Shown here: piece by piece, positions 39,620-47,800 of the stretch
Layout: every line of letters begins with the position of its first letter
How positions within the stretch are numbered: the stretch's first letter is position 1
Origin: Candidatus Methylacidiphilum fumarolicum
GTDB lineage: Bacteria; Verrucomicrobiota; Verrucomicrobiia; Methylacidiphilales; Methylacidiphilaceae
Assembly: GCF_949774925.1 (NCBI RefSeq)
Contig: NZ_OX458932.1
Location: forward strand, 682,001 to 746,000
Direction of reading: 5' to 3'
DNA: 64,000 nucleotides
Notes under the pieces: generated by a model
Told to the model about the DNA's origin: nothing
The model's input: the letters and a program-made list of their open reading frames with translations, nothing else
The model's database searches: none
Position numbers and translations under genes: made by a program

Positions 39620-40462
39620 GTGACTACTAAGAATCAAAAAAAATCAATTCTTGAGTCGGCTAATCGACTTGGCATTATTGCTGGCCGGGGTGTTTATCCA
39701 TTGCTTGTGGCAAAAGGAGCAAAAAGATCCGGAGTAGAGAAGATTTTCTCGGTCTGTTTTGTGTCCGAAACAGATCATCAGATGGAAACTCTTTCGACTG
39801 CAGTGGAATGGATTCGGGTTGGTCAGCTTTCTAAATTAATTCAATTTTTCAAAAAAAATGAAGTCAACACAGCAATCATGGCTGGAGGGATAGCTCCATC
39901 CCATCTTTTTGAATTAAGACCTGATCTGCGAGCTATTTTGCTTTTAGCAAAACTAAAGGAAAGAAATGCGCATACAATTTTTGGTGCTATTGCTCAAGAG
40001 CTTGAAAAAAATGGAGTCATTCTTTTAAGTGCCACTACTTTTTTGGAAGACCAATTAGCCCCTTCTGGACAATTTGGAGGTCCCCAAATTAAAAAAAGAT
40101 ATTGGGAGGATGTTGAGTTTGGGTTTAGAATCGCCAAAGAAATCGCAAGGCTTGATATAGGTCAATCGGTTGTGGTTAAAAATGGGACGGTGCTATCGGT
40201 TGAGGCATTTGAAGGAACTGATGAGGCCATGAAAAGGGGCGGAGAATTGGGAAGAGGGAGTGCCATGCTAGTGAAAGTTAGTAAGCCTAATCAAGATTTT
40301 AGGTTTGATGTTCCTGTTATAGGGATCAAGACGATTGAGTCAGCCCAACGTTTTGGCATTGGTACCATTGTGTGCGAATCAGCAAAGACACTTATTTTGG
40401 AGAAGGAAAAGGTAGTAAGTTTAGCCGATCAGACTAAAATAAGTCTGATTGGATTTCCATAG
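39620..40462 (+). CDS. lpxI: UDP-2,3-diacylglucosamine pyrophosphatase LpxI
   Basis: A 280-residue protein of the LpxI (formerly DUF1009) family, which hydrolyses UDP-2,3-diacylglucosamine to lipid X in lipid A synthesis in bacteria lacking LpxH. Motifs: LGIIAGRGVYPLLVAKGAKR (about 12-31), NTAIMAGGIAPSHLF, and the C-terminal GRGSAMLVKVSKPNQDFRFD with VPVIGIKTIESA. GTG start at 39620; the upstream region is very A-rich. It is followed by the Gfo/Idh gene (8 bases) and lpxB (12 bases), which supports the lipid A role. Confidence 0.92.
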   Translation: MTTKNQKKSILESANRLGIIAGRGVYPLLVAKGAKRSGVEKIFSVCFVSETDHQMETLSTAVEWIRVGQLSKLIQFFKKNEVNTAIMAGGIAPSHLFELRPDLRAILLLAKLKERNAHTIFGAIAQELEKNGVILLSATTFLEDQLAPSGQFGGPQIKKRYWEDVEFGFRIAKEIARLDIGQSVVVKNGTVLSVEAFEGTDEAMKRGGELGRGSAMLVKVSKPNQDFRFDVPVIGIKTIESAQRFGIGTIVCESAKTLILEKEKVVSLADQTKISLIGFP

Positions 40463-40470
40463 GATGAATT

Positions 40471-41397
40471 ATGAGCCCGATCAAACTTGGCGTCATTGGC
40501 ATAGGGCATATCGGCAAACATCATGCTCGGATATATGCCCAGATGGATGGAGTCCATTATGTGGGATGTTTTGATATTAAAAAGGATGCGGCAGGAAGAC
40601 TTGCAGAAGCCATTGGTGGAAAAGTCTTTGAGTCTCTAGAGGAACTATTAAAAGAAGTGGATGCAGTTTCGATAGCTACCCCGACTTCTACTCATTTCAC
40701 TATTGGTTCAAAATGTTTAGAAGCTGGTGTTCATGTGCTAATTGAAAAACCGATTACTGATAGCCTACTGGAGGCAAAATTGCTTGTGGAAATTGCCAAA
40801 AAAAATGATGTCATTTTACAAGTAGGCCATGTGGAAAGATATAATCCTGCTTTTAGAGTTCTCGAAGGATATTTGAGTCAACCTCGATTTATCGAATGCC
40901 ACAGGCTCTGTCCCTATCCAGGAAGAAATACTGAGCTTGGAGTCGTACTGGATCTTATGATCCATGACTTGGAGGCAATACTGCATCTGGTGCATTCCGA
41001 AGTTCAGTCAGTTGATGCGGTGGGAGTTTCTGTTTTAAGCCTTACAGAAGACATTGCCAATGCAAGAATCAAATTTAAAAATGGGGCTATTGCTAACATA
41101 ACCACTAGTCGGATAAGCCCTGAAAAAATGCGAAAAATTAGGATTTTTCAAGACGACGCTTACATTTCGTTAAACTATCTTGAGCAAAAAGGCGAAATCT
41201 ATCGAAAGCGGGATCATGGCATCGAATGCCTACCCATGCCTATTGAAAAAGGGGAGCCTTTATTCTTTGAATTGCGATCTTTTATTGACTGTATCTATTC
41301 CAAAGATTCTCCTCTTGTTGGCGGGAAGGAAGCGGTTGAAGCCCTCAAATTAGCAGTAGAAATCACAGAAATCATTCGCTCGAATAAAGTGAATTGA
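40471..41397 (+). CDS. Gfo/Idh/MocA-family oxidoreductase in the lipid A cluster
   Basis: A 308-residue NAD(P)-dependent oxidoreductase. Rossmann motif GVIGIGHIGKHHARIYA (residues 7-23), IATPTSTHF (about 68-76), the family-diagnostic EKP in HVLIEKPITDS (about 90-100), and VGHVERYNPAF. Members between lpxI/lpxA and lpxB in some phyla oxidise UDP-GlcNAc at C3 (GnnA) so that an aminotransferase can make 3-amino lipid A; no aminotransferase is adjacent here, so that role is only a possibility. Tightly packed between lpxI and lpxB. Confidence 0.85.
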   Translation: MSPIKLGVIGIGHIGKHHARIYAQMDGVHYVGCFDIKKDAAGRLAEAIGGKVFESLEELLKEVDAVSIATPTSTHFTIGSKCLEAGVHVLIEKPITDSLLEAKLLVEIAKKNDVILQVGHVERYNPAFRVLEGYLSQPRFIECHRLCPYPGRNTELGVVLDLMIHDLEAILHLVHSEVQSVDAVGVSVLSLTEDIANARIKFKNGAIANITTSRISPEKMRKIRIFQDDAYISLNYLEQKGEIYRKRDHGIECLPMPIEKGEPLFFELRSFIDCIYSKDSPLVGGKEAVEALKLAVEITEIIRSNKVN

Positions 41398-41409
41398 CAA
41401 GACAAAACA

Positions 41410-42594
41410 ATGATGCAAGTCAAACCATCCAAAAAAAAGTTTTTGTTGGTTGCTGGAGAAACAAGTGGAGATCTTTACGGAGCCCTGCTGATTGAAGCAC
41501 TTCGAAAGTCTTTTCCAGAAGCCGTTTTTTTAGGAGTGGGAGGATCAAGGATGGCGGCTGCTGGACAGATACAACTTTATGAACTTTCTAAATTGGCTGT
41601 TGTGGGACTCGTAGAAGTCATCAAAAATTTAGCTGAAATCAGAAAGATTTTTAAAGAGCTTTTGCATTGCGCCATTGTTGAAAAACCTGATTGTGTGATT
41701 TTAATAGATTATCCTGGCTTTAATCTTCGGTTTGCCTCCAAACTTCGCAAAGAATTACCTACTACTAAGATCGTTTATTATATAAGCCCTCAAGTCTGGG
41801 CATGGAATAGCCAAAGAGCAGCACGCTTCCATCAGCTCTTTGATCTTATGGTGGTTATTTTTCCATTTGAGAAGCCATGGTTTGAGAAAAATGCCCCCAC
41901 CTTGCGAGTGGAATGGGTAGGGCACCCCTTGTTGGATCGGCTGCTTCCTAATCCTTTGCCAAATTCTCAATTTAGTTCTAACAAAATAGCCCTGCTTCCA
42001 GGAAGCCGGAGGATGGAAATTATTAGGCATTTGCCCATTCTTTATCAAGTGGCATGGAAGATGGTTATGAAGAACCAGGATTATGAATTTTTATGGATTG
42101 CACCCAACGAAGAACTGATCGAACTGGGATTGGCGCATCTTGGAGAAAAACATCTTCCGGAATGGTTGAAGATTCAGATAGGCTATCCACTTTCTCATGT
42201 CTCCAGATGTCGATTGGCTATTTTAGCCTCTGGATCAGTATCTTTGGAGTGCGCTATCCTTGGGGTCCCTCAGATCGTTATCTATAAAACCAATCCTTTG
42301 ACGTATCAAGTGGGTAAAAGGCTTGTTAAAGTCCCTTTCTTGAGTATTGTCAATGTGCTTGCTTCCGAGCAGATTGTGCCAGAATTCGTTCAAGATAATG
42401 CACATCCAGATAGAATAGTCCCAATAGCTTTGCGCCTGATGGAAGACGAAGAACTAAGGACTTGGATGAAAAAAAGAATGAAAGAAGTTATCGATTCCCT
42501 CGGTTCAACTGGAGCAAGCCAAAAAACAAGTAATCTAATTGTTGATCTGCTTAACGAGGAGAAGAAGGAGCAGCCATTACATCTTAGGAGTTAA
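41410..42594 (+). CDS. lpxB: Lipid-A-disaccharide synthase
   Basis: A 394-residue GT19 enzyme joining lipid X and UDP-2,3-diacylglucosamine. FLLVAGETSGDLYGALLIEA (about residues 11-30), GVGGSRMAAAG, IDYPGFNLRFA (about 98-108), YYISPQVWAWNSQRAARF (about 122-139), LLPGSRRMEI and LASGSVSLECAILGVPQIVIYK all match LpxB. It closes the lpxI-Gfo/Idh-lpxB run and overlaps the convergent gene's end by 18 bases. Confidence 0.95.
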   Translation: MMQVKPSKKKFLLVAGETSGDLYGALLIEALRKSFPEAVFLGVGGSRMAAAGQIQLYELSKLAVVGLVEVIKNLAEIRKIFKELLHCAIVEKPDCVILIDYPGFNLRFASKLRKELPTTKIVYYISPQVWAWNSQRAARFHQLFDLMVVIFPFEKPWFEKNAPTLRVEWVGHPLLDRLLPNPLPNSQFSSNKIALLPGSRRMEIIRHLPILYQVAWKMVMKNQDYEFLWIAPNEELIELGLAHLGEKHLPEWLKIQIGYPLSHVSRCRLAILASGSVSLECAILGVPQIVIYKTNPLTYQVGKRLVKVPFLSIVNVLASEQIVPEFVQDNAHPDRIVPIALRLMEDEELRTWMKKRMKEVIDSLGSTGASQKTSNLIVDLLNEEKKEQPLHLRS

Positions 42595-43635
42595 ACCAGG
42601 AAGGCGGGTTAGCAGTTCAGGGGGATCAGCAATTTGATCCTGAAGCTGCCCACAATAAAAAATCCGAATAATGTACCCATAAAACTTTTGGTTTTGAACG
42701 GGACGTTCTAATTTGTAATTAATCCGAAGGATTTCTGTTTGGTGTATAGTCCAAGTAGGAAGAGGGTTCTCAAATGAGCTAGTAATTTTGGCATTTGATT
42801 GTAAAATAATGCCTTTGTCTATCTCATCATAAATATAAATTTGGTAACGGATCTGTTTGGGATCAATGCGAATGGAAGGATCGGAAAGAAAAATGGGCAC
42901 CCGCAGAGTGACTTCTTGTCCCCAAGGGGTATTAGAAAGATTACTTTTCTCAACACGTATTTTTTCAAGACTTAACGTCTTGCCCATTGCTTGAATTCCT
43001 TTTAGGGCCGAGTGGATAAGAGATGGAGAGGCATTGTCTTTTTTAGACTGACTTCTAAAGGCAGCTACTTTTTGACGGGCTGTTTTATAAAGGGGACTAG
43101 AAGAGCTAGATTTGCGATCGAGCTCAGCAATTTTACTCCAGTAGGTATAGGCTCTTTGTCCATCTTTCTGACGTTCAGCTAGTTGAGCTTGTCTGACAAG
43201 CACATCGCAATTGAGAGGATCTACTTCTTCGGCGTTGTTTAGAGCATCACGAGCTAGGCTCAATTCTCCTTCTCTTTCAAATCGTTCGGCATCCTTGATA
43301 AAGGCATCGAGTTTTTCTTCTTTATTTTCTTCTGCTAAAAAAGAAGCCTCCTTTTTCAATTCTTTGGAGTGAATTACTGGTAAGGCTGGAGGCTTAGGAG
43401 AGAGAAAAGAAGGCAACTTAAAAGAATTGTTTGCAGCTGTCAATCGATCTTTTTTTGAAACTTGATTAAAAACATAATGTCTTAACCAGAATATGGAAAG
43501 AAGGGAGAACATTTGAAAGAATACGACAAGCACAACCAGCTTAATTGCCCAAGAATAGATAGGAGGTGAGAGGTGTTTATTAGAAACCCTATCTTTTGAA
43601 GTAACTTTATCTAGTTGCATGAATTGATCAGGCAT
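42577..43635 (-). CDS. Membrane-anchored TPR-like protein of unknown function
   Basis: A 352-residue protein with a cytoplasmic N-terminus of about 28 residues, one membrane span (about 29-52), a linker, and a helical repeat region (about 105-175) with TPR-like spacing: AFIKDAERFEREGELSLARD then PLNCDVLVRQAQLAERQKDG. The last 150 residues are beta-rich with RVPIFLSDPSIRIDPKQIRY. No enzymatic motif. Similar architectures are common in Verrucomicrobiota; function unknown. It shares a divergent 184-base intergenic region with the sigma factor. Confidence 0.7.
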   Translation of the reverse strand: MPDQFMQLDKVTSKDRVSNKHLSPPIYSWAIKLVVLVVFFQMFSLLSIFWLRHYVFNQVSKKDRLTAANNSFKLPSFLSPKPPALPVIHSKELKKEASFLAEENKEEKLDAFIKDAERFEREGELSLARDALNNAEEVDPLNCDVLVRQAQLAERQKDGQRAYTYWSKIAELDRKSSSSSPLYKTARQKVAAFRSQSKKDNASPSLIHSALKGIQAMGKTLSLEKIRVEKSNLSNTPWGQEVTLRVPIFLSDPSIRIDPKQIRYQIYIYDEIDKGIILQSNAKITSSFENPLPTWTIHQTEILRINYKLERPVQNQKFYGYIIRIFYCGQLQDQIADPPELLTRLPGLTPKM

Positions 43636-43819
43636 TATTTCTAAAAATTAGAAAGATGACAAGCATCTTTTTTTCTTTTCTGTTGTTTCTATAGAATAGA
43701 ACTAGAGAACAGAACTAGACATTTTAGCAAAAAAATGAATTTATTGGAGTCAATATTACTTGATTTTTTCTTATTAGCTGCTTTAAGGTAAAAAAACAAC
43801 TCTTTTTGATACAAAAAGA

Positions 43820-44434
43820 ATGAAAAAAGCTATTCCAGAAGTACTCGATCAGTCTCCAACTGATCAGGAGCTCATTCTCCGAATGAAATCGGGTGAATTG
43901 GATGCTTTCGATATTTTAGTCGAACGCTATCAAAAAAGATTATATAGGGTCATTTATGGGGTGCTGCTGCACCATGAAGATACAAACGACGTTTTAATGG
44001 AAACTTTTATCAAAGCCTACAAAAACATTGGGGGATTTCGAATTGGAGCTTCTTTCTACACATGGATCTATCGTATCGCCATTAATACCGCTATAAGTTT
44101 TAAAAGAAAATCGAAATTCAACCCACAACCCTATCCTTATTTTCCAGACGATGAGGAGGGGCAAATGGAAAAGGAATTTGTCGATTACCGTTCGGCAGAG
44201 CAAGCGGTACGACAAATGGAAATTAAGGAACTGAACAAGGTTTTGAATGATGCCTTATCTAAGCTTTCCGAAAAGCATCGAGCCGTTGTTGTTCTTTTTG
44301 ATTTAGAGGAGCTCAGCCATTCGGAAATAGCTAAAATTATGGGATGTTCGGAAGGAACAATTCGTTCTAGATTGTTCTATGCACATAAGCAACTGCAAAA
44401 GCTATTGAAAAATGACAACAGCTTCATAAGTTAA
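43820..44434 (+). CDS. ECF RNA polymerase sigma factor (RpoE-like)
   Basis: A 204-residue sigma factor. Region 2 (about residues 20-90) has FDILVERYQKRLYRVIYGVL, then DTNDVLMETFIKAYKNIGGF and YTWIYRIAINTAISFKR. Region 4 (about 140-200) has LSEKHRAVVVLFDLEELSHS and IMGCSEGTIRSRLFYAHKQL. It belongs to the extracytoplasmic-function group. The next gene encodes a one-span membrane protein suited to be its anti-sigma factor, followed by HtrA-like and OmpA-like genes, which points to envelope-stress control. Confidence 0.92.
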   Translation: MKKAIPEVLDQSPTDQELILRMKSGELDAFDILVERYQKRLYRVIYGVLLHHEDTNDVLMETFIKAYKNIGGFRIGASFYTWIYRIAINTAISFKRKSKFNPQPYPYFPDDEEGQMEKEFVDYRSAEQAVRQMEIKELNKVLNDALSKLSEKHRAVVVLFDLEELSHSEIAKIMGCSEGTIRSRLFYAHKQLQKLLKNDNSFIS

Positions 44435-44468
44435 AAAATGTGGAAGATGTAGAATGGGAGGCTTGGAT

Positions 44469-45011
44469 ATGGAGAGAAAATATCTTCGAACTGTGGATGT
44501 AGAAATGAAAAAATGGATAAAAACACACTTAGAGAAACAGACAGAAAAGCTTGCCACTCCAGAATATTTTGAACAAATGCATCAAAATCTTCACAGAAGG
44601 CTCCGTGTTGAAATGATCAAAGAAAAGAGTTTTTCAGAAATGTTTTTAGAAAAACTCCAAAGAGTGTTTCTTGTTTGTGATCATAACAGAATGTTCCAAA
44701 CAGCGGTCGCAGGAAGTTTCCTTTTTGTATTTTTTCTAGGCATTGTGAGTTTCAATCTACTTAAAAACAACAGTAAGGAGATACCAAATTCTTTGATTAC
44801 AAAGTATGAGTCTCCAAAAATAGAAAAGGTTGAAAAAAGCCAACTTTCACAAGCCCTTTCCCCTTCTGCTCCTCCTCATCTTTCCTTACCATCCAAACAA
44901 GAGCTTGAAGTGGAATCTACCAAACTTGCTCCCAATTTCCCCAATTCTAAAGATCCACATTATGTCATTCGTGATGCGTTAACTCATTATGAAGCGATGG
45001 TTGCTTTTTAA
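44469..45011 (+). CDS. Probable membrane anti-sigma factor
   Basis: A 180-residue protein with a charged cytoplasmic N-terminal part (about 1-73; HLEKQTEKLATPEYFEQMHQ), one membrane span (about 78-98) and a Pro/Ser-rich extracytoplasmic tail. Size, topology and position 34 bases after an ECF sigma gene fit an anti-sigma factor, although no zinc-binding ZAS motif (HxxxCxxC) is present. I start at ATG 44469 behind GGGAGG; ATG 44454 is also possible. The end overlaps the next gene by 23 bases. Confidence 0.6.
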   Translation: MERKYLRTVDVEMKKWIKTHLEKQTEKLATPEYFEQMHQNLHRRLRVEMIKEKSFSEMFLEKLQRVFLVCDHNRMFQTAVAGSFLFVFFLGIVSFNLLKNNSKEIPNSLITKYESPKIEKVEKSQLSQALSPSAPPHLSLPSKQELEVESTKLAPNFPNSKDPHYVIRDALTHYEAMVAF

Positions 45012-46107
45012 AGATTCTATTGTGGAGGCCTCATCGGCTTGCCTTTTTTTTTTCTTCCTCGTTTTAGGAAGATTGCCACTGATAGGAGCTGAAAGTCTTT
45101 TTGATACTATAGGAAGAGAAGTTAACAAGATTTTTGAAGAGAACAAAAACGCTGTCGTCCGTGTTAGAATAGAGCATAGAAATGGCGGGGAAAGTTTCTG
45201 TTCAGGTTTTTTTATAAATTCCGAAGGAGTATTGGTTACAGCACCCGATAGCCAGTTAGCCGATTCGCTGTTTTATGTTGATTACAACGCTCAATGGCAT
45301 TTAGCCAAGGTTATAGGCATTGATGAGCGAAGTGGAGTAGCTGTTCTTCAAGTTGAAGAGGGTCCCAAACCCTTTCCTTTTCTAAAGCTTGCTTACGGTC
45401 AAGAGATCCCTACCGGGACACCTGTTGTAGGCATAGGCTATCCGTATAATCTTCCCGCTTGCCCTTCCTTTGGATTGGTTGTAGGAAAAGATTGCGAATA
45501 TTTAAACCATTTTTTCCCCACGACCCATTATAGGATTAATACAAAGGTGAATCCCGGCCAGATTGGTGGGCCATTAATTAATTCGAGGGGATTAGTTGTT
45601 GGAATGATAACGATGAGTCTAAAAGAAGAAGAATGGAGTTATGCTTTACCAAGCAAAGCAATAAGAAAAGTCGTTGACGATACCACTCGCTATGGGAAGG
45701 TACGTTATGGGTGGGTTGGAGTGGCTGTTACCAAAATAGGAAGAGAGGAGGCTGCTGGGAAAGTGGTTGTTGCCCGTCTATTTCCTAATACACCTGTATC
45801 TGGTAGTGGGTTAAGGGAAGGGGATATTGTTGTCTCGATCAATGGGAAAAAGATTACTAGCTTGTCAGATGTAATGGATGCATCGTTCTTTGTTTCTGTG
45901 GGACAAAAAATACCCGTAAAGGTATTAAGAGATGGTAAGCCAATACAGTTCGAGTTTTTAGTTGGAGAAAGGCCGATTGACGCCCCTTCAGGTTCTACGA
46001 TTTTACCAAACAATCCTGACGAACTTAAAAAGAATTGGTCACAAAGCCTACCCGTAAGCTCTTCTCCAATGACTGCACCTGTGGAAAAAACAGATAATAC
46101 ACATTAA
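44989..46107 (+). CDS. HtrA/DegP-like protein lacking the catalytic triad
   Basis: A 372-residue secreted protein: signal peptide (about 1-34), trypsin-like fold (about 50-230) and one PDZ domain (about 235-322; VVVARLFPNTPVSGSGLREG). Structural motifs of HtrA remain (GFFINSEGVLVTA, YALPSKAIRKVVDD), but all three active residues are replaced: the TNNHV His site reads TAPDSQ (about 84-89), the SD(I/L)A Asp site reads SGVAVLQ (Gly116), and the GNSGG Ser site reads NPGQIGG (Ile192). It should bind but not cleave. It overlaps the anti-sigma gene by 23 bases and precedes an OmpA-like gene, suggesting a sensor or chaperone role in envelope stress. Confidence 0.85.
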   Translation: MKRWLLFKDSIVEASSACLFFFFLVLGRLPLIGAESLFDTIGREVNKIFEENKNAVVRVRIEHRNGGESFCSGFFINSEGVLVTAPDSQLADSLFYVDYNAQWHLAKVIGIDERSGVAVLQVEEGPKPFPFLKLAYGQEIPTGTPVVGIGYPYNLPACPSFGLVVGKDCEYLNHFFPTTHYRINTKVNPGQIGGPLINSRGLVVGMITMSLKEEEWSYALPSKAIRKVVDDTTRYGKVRYGWVGVAVTKIGREEAAGKVVVARLFPNTPVSGSGLREGDIVVSINGKKITSLSDVMDASFFVSVGQKIPVKVLRDGKPIQFEFLVGERPIDAPSGSTILPNNPDELKKNWSQSLPVSSSPMTAPVEKTDNTH

Positions 46108-46162
46108 AGAAGATTTTTTTTCTTTTCTTGTTGTTATTTGATAAAAAAGTTATTTTAAAGAA

Positions 46163-47089
46163 ATGGATCAAAAACCGGCCGTAGTACCTGTCAAAGTGCA
46201 AAAGAAAAAACAGTCGGTTTTGCCGGCAGGAGGGTTTGGAGCTGTTTTTTTTTGGGTTTCATTAAGTGTTTTTTTAGCTGCTACGGCGGTATACTTTTAT
46301 AGCCAATACATTTCACTGGAAAAGACCATTCGAGTACTAAAAGAGGAGGATGAACTTCTCAAACAAGAAAACCAAAAGCAACGGGCGGTTGTTGATCAAC
46401 TCCAAGCCGAATTGTCCCAGACAGGAAGCCTATTGAAAAGCCAAGAAGAGCTTCTTGAGAAAACCACTCAATCACTCAAAGCAGTCGAATCCAAAAAAAT
46501 GGAGGAAGCAAATGGTTCGACTAAAGAAAATTCTTCTTTAACCAAAGAACTTGAAAATAAGTTAAAAGCGGCGCTTTCTGAAGAAATACAAAAAGGGGAA
46601 TCAACAGTGATGCTGCAAAAAAATGGAGTGGTTGTCCGATTCGCTAAGAGTGCCTTATTTGCTTATGGAGGCATAAAGTTAAGTACACAAGGAAAAGTGC
46701 TTTTGTCAAAATTCCTCTCTGTAACAAAGCCTTTTTTGGTTAAAACTCAGGAATCAAAAATAGAAGTTTGTTCTTTTACGGATAATGATCCGCCTGCTCA
46801 GGAAGTACAAGATATCTATCCTACTAATTGGGAAATTTCAGCCATTCGTTCAGCTGCTGTTATCAGGGCATTAATCCAGATTGGGCAACTGCCTGAAGGT
46901 ATGTTTTCTCTTGCTGCTGGAGGAGAAACCAATCCAATAGCTGATAACGGTTTGTTAGAGGGAAAGGAAAAAAATAGAAGGGTTGAAATTACTGTCTATC
47001 CAGCATCCCCTAATGCGGATTTTCGCGCTACTGTAAATCCTTCCTTGATTAATTTAGAAAAAACTAAGCAGTTGCAGCCTCACGATTAG
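46163..47089 (+). CDS. OmpA/MotB-domain cell-wall-binding protein
   Basis: A 308-residue inner-membrane protein: one N-terminal span (about 25-48), a coiled coil (about 50-115, rich in Glu, Lys and Gln), then a C-terminal peptidoglycan-binding OmpA/MotB domain (about 150-285; RFAKSALFAYGGIKLSTQGK, NWEISAIRSAAVIRALIQIG, KNRRVEITVYP). It resembles MotB-like proteins but has no MotA partner or channel Asp. Likely anchors the membrane to the wall; last gene of the sigma module. Confidence 0.85.
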   Translation: MDQKPAVVPVKVQKKKQSVLPAGGFGAVFFWVSLSVFLAATAVYFYSQYISLEKTIRVLKEEDELLKQENQKQRAVVDQLQAELSQTGSLLKSQEELLEKTTQSLKAVESKKMEEANGSTKENSSLTKELENKLKAALSEEIQKGESTVMLQKNGVVVRFAKSALFAYGGIKLSTQGKVLLSKFLSVTKPFLVKTQESKIEVCSFTDNDPPAQEVQDIYPTNWEISAIRSAAVIRALIQIGQLPEGMFSLAAGGETNPIADNGLLEGKEKNRRVEITVYPASPNADFRATVNPSLINLEKTKQLQPHD

Positions 47090-47169
47090 ACTGAGGATCA
47101 TATAAGAAGAGGCGAAAATCTAAGCAAACGGATAGATAATGGATGATGATAAGGAACGAAACCTAGGAA

Positions 47170-47355
47170 TTAATAAAAGGAAGAATAAATTTTTAATCGA
47201 GCTTCTTTTGCTTTCCTTCTTCTTCGATTGCAAGGTTTTTCGAAGGCTTTTCTTAATCTTGCTTCTCGAAGTGTACCTTCTCTATCAAGCTTTCTTTTTA
47301 GTCGTCGTAAAGCTTTGTCGATAGATTCTCCTTTTTTTACTTTTACTTCAGTCAT
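47170..47355 (-). CDS. rpsU: Ribosomal protein bS21
   Basis: A 61-residue, very basic protein with the bS21 pattern: MTEVKVKKGESIDKALRRLK and LREARLRKAFEKPCNRRRRK. Ribosome site GGAAAA just before the ATG on the minus strand. The 445-base gap upstream holds no gene. Confidence 0.95.
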   Translation of the reverse strand: MTEVKVKKGESIDKALRRLKRKLDREGTLREARLRKAFEKPCNRRRRKAKEARLKIYSSFY

Positions 47356-47800
47356 ATTTTCCTTTCGGTAATTAACACATTAACGCAAATGAAAACATAT
47401 TCAACATTCAGATTCTTATATTAGAGTCTAAGAAAATAGGATTTACTAAATGACAGATAAAAAAGAAAAAGCAAGTTTTTTTTATGATAAATTTGGTGGA
47501 TTTAGATCTTAAACAATGAGTTATTATCCGTGCTGGTGAGTTGGGTTGGGCTCTGGAAGGCAGAAGCGAACACATCTCATTCTATTTGGGCATGATCGTA
47601 CGTTTATATAGCCCTTAAAGTATGGGCCTATATATGGAATGAACATTCAAAGGAATTTAACTTTCTTCCCTTTTTAATTACAAAGATTTGCTAGAAACAA
47701 AATGAAGGAGCGTCAAATATGAGGCGTCCTAAGCCTTTCTCATCTAGACATTTTCAGAGTGGTGAGGGAATACAACAAGAAAATTTTAACCGCTTTTTTT
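47356..47800. other. Intergenic region with an inverted repeat, no gene
   Basis: A 445-base stretch between rpsU and the alcohol dehydrogenase gene without a credible ORF. It contains TATATAGCCC (47605-47614) and GGGCCTATATA (47624-47634), which pair with one bulged base to give a hairpin of about 10 bp with a 9-base loop. It could be a terminator, a small RNA or an IS end; no T-run follows. No tRNA or riboswitch pattern was recognised. Confidence 0.3.
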
